Positions 61,810 to 64,000 of a stretch of DNA of 64,000 nucleotides are shown in pieces. The stretch covers positions 6,707,501 through 6,771,500 of the forward strand of contig NZ_CP102931.1 of NCBI RefSeq assembly GCF_024734665.1. Direction: 5' to 3'. This stretch comes from Variovorax paradoxus. Lineage in GTDB: Bacteria > Pseudomonadota > Gammaproteobacteria > Burkholderiales > Burkholderiaceae_C. The notes under the pieces were generated by a model. The model made no database searches and was not told the origin of the DNA. It worked only from the letters and a program-made list of their open reading frames with translations. The position numbers and the translations under genes were made by a program. Each line of letters begins with the position of its first letter. Positions within the stretch are counted from its first letter, which is position 1.

Positions 61810-62616
61810 ATGCCACGCAAATTCGTCGACCTGTCGATCTTCCTGGAGAACGACGTGCTCTCCGACCCGCCGGCCTTCGCGCCGAAGATCCAGTACTTCA
61901 CGCACGAGCAGACCTACGAGCAGATCGAGCCCTTCTTCCCCGGCTTGAAGAAGGAAGACCTGCCCGACGGCGAAGGCTGGGCGGTGGAGCTGGTGCAGCT
62001 GTCGACGCACAACGGCACGCATCTCGATGCGCCCTATCACTTTCACTCGACCATGGACAAGGCACTGGGCGAGAAGAAGCCCGCCATCGCCATTCATGAC
62101 GTGCCGCTCGAATGGTGCTTCCAGCCGGGCGTGAAGCTCGACTTTCGGCACTTCGCCGACGGCTACGTGGTGACGGCCGACGACGTCGAGGCTGAGCTCA
62201 AGCGCATCGGCCACACGTTGAGTCCGCTGGAGATCGTGGTGGTCAACACGCGCGCCGGCTCGCGCTATGGCAGCAACGACTACGTCTCGGCCGGCGCGGG
62301 CATGGGCTACGAGGCGACGATGTACCTGCTGGAGCGCGGCGTGCGCCTCACGGGCACCGACGCATGGAGCTGGGATGCGCCCTTCGTGCACACCGCGAAG
62401 AAGTACGGCGAGACGCAAGACGCCTCGCTGATCTGGGAAGGCCACAAGGCCGGCCGCGACATCGGCTACTGCCACATCGAGAAGCTGCACAACCTCGAAG
62501 TGCTGCCGCCCACGGGCTTCTTCATCAGCTGCTTTCCGCACAAGATTCGCGGTGCGTCGGCAGGGTGGACGCGCGCGGTCGCGATCTTCGACGACGCGCT
62601 GATGGCTTCAGCTTGA
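61810..62616 (+). CDS. Cyclase-family hydrolase (kynurenine-formamidase/isatin-hydrolase-like)
   Basis: 268 aa, AAGGAG 7 bases before the ATG. The metal motif HxGTHxDxPxH is present as HNGTHLDAPYHFH, with further ligands near LTGTDAWSWDAPF. The family (Cyclase, PF04199-like) contains arylformamidase, isatin hydrolase and related amidohydrolases. At 268 residues with an N-terminal insert it is longer than KynB. Position after an ABC importer and before fumarylacetoacetase suggests a ring-opening or amide-hydrolysis step in an aromatic pathway. Confidence 0.88.
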   Translation: MPRKFVDLSIFLENDVLSDPPAFAPKIQYFTHEQTYEQIEPFFPGLKKEDLPDGEGWAVELVQLSTHNGTHLDAPYHFHSTMDKALGEKKPAIAIHDVPLEWCFQPGVKLDFRHFADGYVVTADDVEAELKRIGHTLSPLEIVVVNTRAGSRYGSNDYVSAGAGMGYEATMYLLERGVRLTGTDAWSWDAPFVHTAKKYGETQDASLIWEGHKAGRDIGYCHIEKLHNLEVLPPTGFFISCFPHKIRGASAGWTRAVAIFDDALMASA

Positions 62617-62629
62617 GGGCCCTTTCATC

Positions 62630-63952
62630 ATGAGCGCACTCAATCACACACACGACGTCAATGCACGCAGCTGGGTCGAATCGGCCAACGGGGCGGGCAG
62701 CGACTTTCCGATCCAGAACCTGCCGCATGCGGTGTTTCGCCGCGCGGGAAGCGGCGAGGCGTTTCGCGGCGGCGTCGCCATCGGCGACCAGGTACTGGAC
62801 CTTGCGGCGCTGGCCGCACAACAGCAGCTCGACGGCCTTGCGCTCGATGCGGCGCGAACGGCCGCGCTGCCCGCGCTGAACGACTTCTTCGCGCTCGGCG
62901 GCGGCGCGTGGAAGGCGCTGCGCCACGCGCTCTTCGACCTGCTGAAAAACGACGCGCCCGTCGCCACGGTGCAAGCAGTGCGCGAATGCCTCGTGCCGCG
63001 GGCCGAAGTCGAATACACGGTGCCCGCACGCATCGGCGACTACACCGACTTCTACACCTCGATCGACCATGCGCTGAACATCACGCGCCTGTTCAACCCC
63101 GAGGGCGACGTGACGCCCAACTTCCGCTGGATTCCGACCGCGTACCACGGGCGCGTGTCGACCATCGGCGTGAGCGGCCAGCGCTTTCACCGGCCGATGG
63201 GGCAGGCGATGGCGCCGGGCGCGAAGGCGCCGACGTATCAGGCCTGCGCGCGGCTCGACTACGAGCTGGAGCTAGGCGTATGGATCGGCACGGGCAACGC
63301 GCAGGGCGAGCCCATTGCGCTCGAGCACGCGGAAGAACACATCTTCGGCATCTGCCTGCTGAACGACTGGTCCGCGCGCGACATTCAGTTCTGGGAGATG
63401 GCGCCGCTCGGCCCCTTCCTGGCAAAGAACTTCGCCACCACGATATCGCCGTGGATCGTGACGATGGAAGCGCTCGCGCCCTACCGGCAGGCCTGGACGC
63501 GGCCAACGAACGAGCCCCAACCGCTCGCGTACCTGGAGAACGCGAAGAACCGCGAGAGCGGCGCGCTCGACATCCGCCTGGAGGTCTGGCTCGAAAGCGA
63601 GAAGGCGCGCAAGGAGAAGACGGGCCCGTCGCGCCTGTCGTCCACCAGCTTCAGGCACCAGTACTGGAGCGTCGCGCAGATGGTGACGCACCACACGATG
63701 GGCGGCTGCAGCCTGAACCCGGGCGACCTGTTCGGCAGCGGCACGATCTCGGGGCCCGGTGCGGGCGAAGCCGGCGCGATCATCGAGCTGACACGCGCGG
63801 CGCAAAGCCCGGTGGCGCTGGCCAATGGCGAGCAGCGCGGTTTTCTGGAAGACGGCGATGCGGTGCTGCTGCGCGGCTGGTGCGAGAAGCCGGGGCATGC
63901 GCGCATCGGGTTTGGGGAGAGCCGGGGGACGGTGTTGGCGGCCAGGGGTTGA
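62630..63952 (+). CDS. fahA: Fumarylacetoacetase
   Basis: 440 aa, full length for bacterial FAH. N-terminal SH3-like domain, then the catalytic domain: DYTDFYTSIDHALNITRLF (metal Asp and catalytic His147), DYELELGVWIG (metal Glu pair), LLNDWSARDIQFWE (metal Asp), FLAKNF (Lys) and GSGTISGP. It splits fumarylacetoacetate to fumarate and acetoacetate at the end of tyrosine/homogentisate catabolism. No homogentisate dioxygenase or isomerase is encoded here; the acetoacetyl-CoA synthetase 5 kb away could use its product. Confidence 0.95.
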   Translation: MSALNHTHDVNARSWVESANGAGSDFPIQNLPHAVFRRAGSGEAFRGGVAIGDQVLDLAALAAQQQLDGLALDAARTAALPALNDFFALGGGAWKALRHALFDLLKNDAPVATVQAVRECLVPRAEVEYTVPARIGDYTDFYTSIDHALNITRLFNPEGDVTPNFRWIPTAYHGRVSTIGVSGQRFHRPMGQAMAPGAKAPTYQACARLDYELELGVWIGTGNAQGEPIALEHAEEHIFGICLLNDWSARDIQFWEMAPLGPFLAKNFATTISPWIVTMEALAPYRQAWTRPTNEPQPLAYLENAKNRESGALDIRLEVWLESEKARKEKTGPSRLSSTSFRHQYWSVAQMVTHHTMGGCSLNPGDLFGSGTISGPGAGEAGAIIELTRAAQSPVALANGEQRGFLEDGDAVLLRGWCEKPGHARIGFGESRGTVLAARG

Positions 63953-63959
63953 CGCCGCC

Positions 63960-63974
63960 GTAAACATTATTTAC
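63960..63974. promoter_or_regulatory. Inverted repeat GTAAA-N5-TTTAC at right edge
   Basis: GTAAACATTATTTAC begins 8 bases after the fahA stop. It is a short AT-rich dyad in an otherwise GC-rich region, suited to an operator for a gene to the right of the window. Confidence 0.4.
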
Positions 63975-64000
63975 AGTCCGCCTCCTTCGCGAATTTGCTC

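Overview
The window is a stretch of high-GC, gene-dense chromosome from a metabolically versatile betaproteobacterium. Gene content points to Burkholderiales, family Comamonadaceae, most likely Variovorax or a near relative: many LysR regulators each beside a small catabolic unit, branched-chain-type and NMT1/TauA-type ABC importers, an acyl-CoA dehydrogenase/CoA-transferase pair and a DUF1127 gene beside a LysR gene. The genus is an inference from gene content; no rRNA or other marker is present. No tRNA, rRNA, CRISPR array, insertion sequence, integrase or plasmid function was found, and no intergenic gap exceeds 300 bases.

Region by region. 1-3.8 kb: the end of a LysR gene, a small conserved ORF, a metallophosphoesterase, a Tat-exported amidase and its convergent TetR gene. 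3.9-12.9 kb: a GntR/FCD regulator divergent from a likely catabolic operon encoding a Rieske oxygenase, a glutamine-synthetase-like ligase, a [2Fe-2S] ferredoxin and a five-part branched-chain-type ABC importer; a repeat with long inverted arms lies between the two permease genes. 12.9-21.5 kb: an orphan ABC binding protein, a phospholipase-D-type lipoprotein, a fused SpmA-SpmB membrane protein, an SdsA-type alkylsulfatase with divergent LysR, a flavin reductase, a BON-domain exported protein and an SMR efflux pump. 21.6-26.3 kb: an arylsulfotransferase-like gene overlapping an ABC importer of the sulfonate/taurine type, with divergent LysR. 26.4-30.8 kb: a DMT permease, glutaminase, an NAD-dependent epimerase and LysR.

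30.8-34.4 kb is the most unusual unit: an aliphatic amidase (amiE) preceded by a hairpin and a strong terminator in its leader, and translationally coupled to a MoxR/CbbQ-type AAA+ ATPase and a VWA protein of the CbbO/NorD type. 34.4-41.3 kb: LysR plus DUF1127, an unrecognised 549-residue protein, a Fe-S uracil-DNA-glycosylase-like protein, a PEP-mutase-family enzyme, and a LysR gene divergent from an FAH-family hydrolase and an extradiol-type VOC protein. 41.3-46.4 kb: a DUF3100 membrane protein, an M20 amidohydrolase and L-serine dehydratase in one operon with divergent LysR. 46.4-52.2 kb: a CopD-like protein, RibD-type reductase, Ohr, then VOC, CaiB-type CoA transferase and glutaryl-CoA dehydrogenase with divergent LysR. 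52.2-57.6 kb: a 2OG-Fe(II) oxygenase, a Cache-type adenylate cyclase, a YbaY-type lipoprotein and acetoacetyl-CoA synthetase. 57.7-64 kb: TetR, a four-gene ABC importer with two different permeases, a cyclase-family hydrolase and fumarylacetoacetase in one run.

The common theme is scavenging of organic nitrogen, sulfur and aromatic carbon. Each unit pairs an importer or hydrolase with its own regulator, and palindromic or repeated candidate operators can be seen in most of the divergent gaps. Starts were chosen from Shine-Dalgarno spacing, overlaps with upstream stops and family length; alternatives are stated where they matter.
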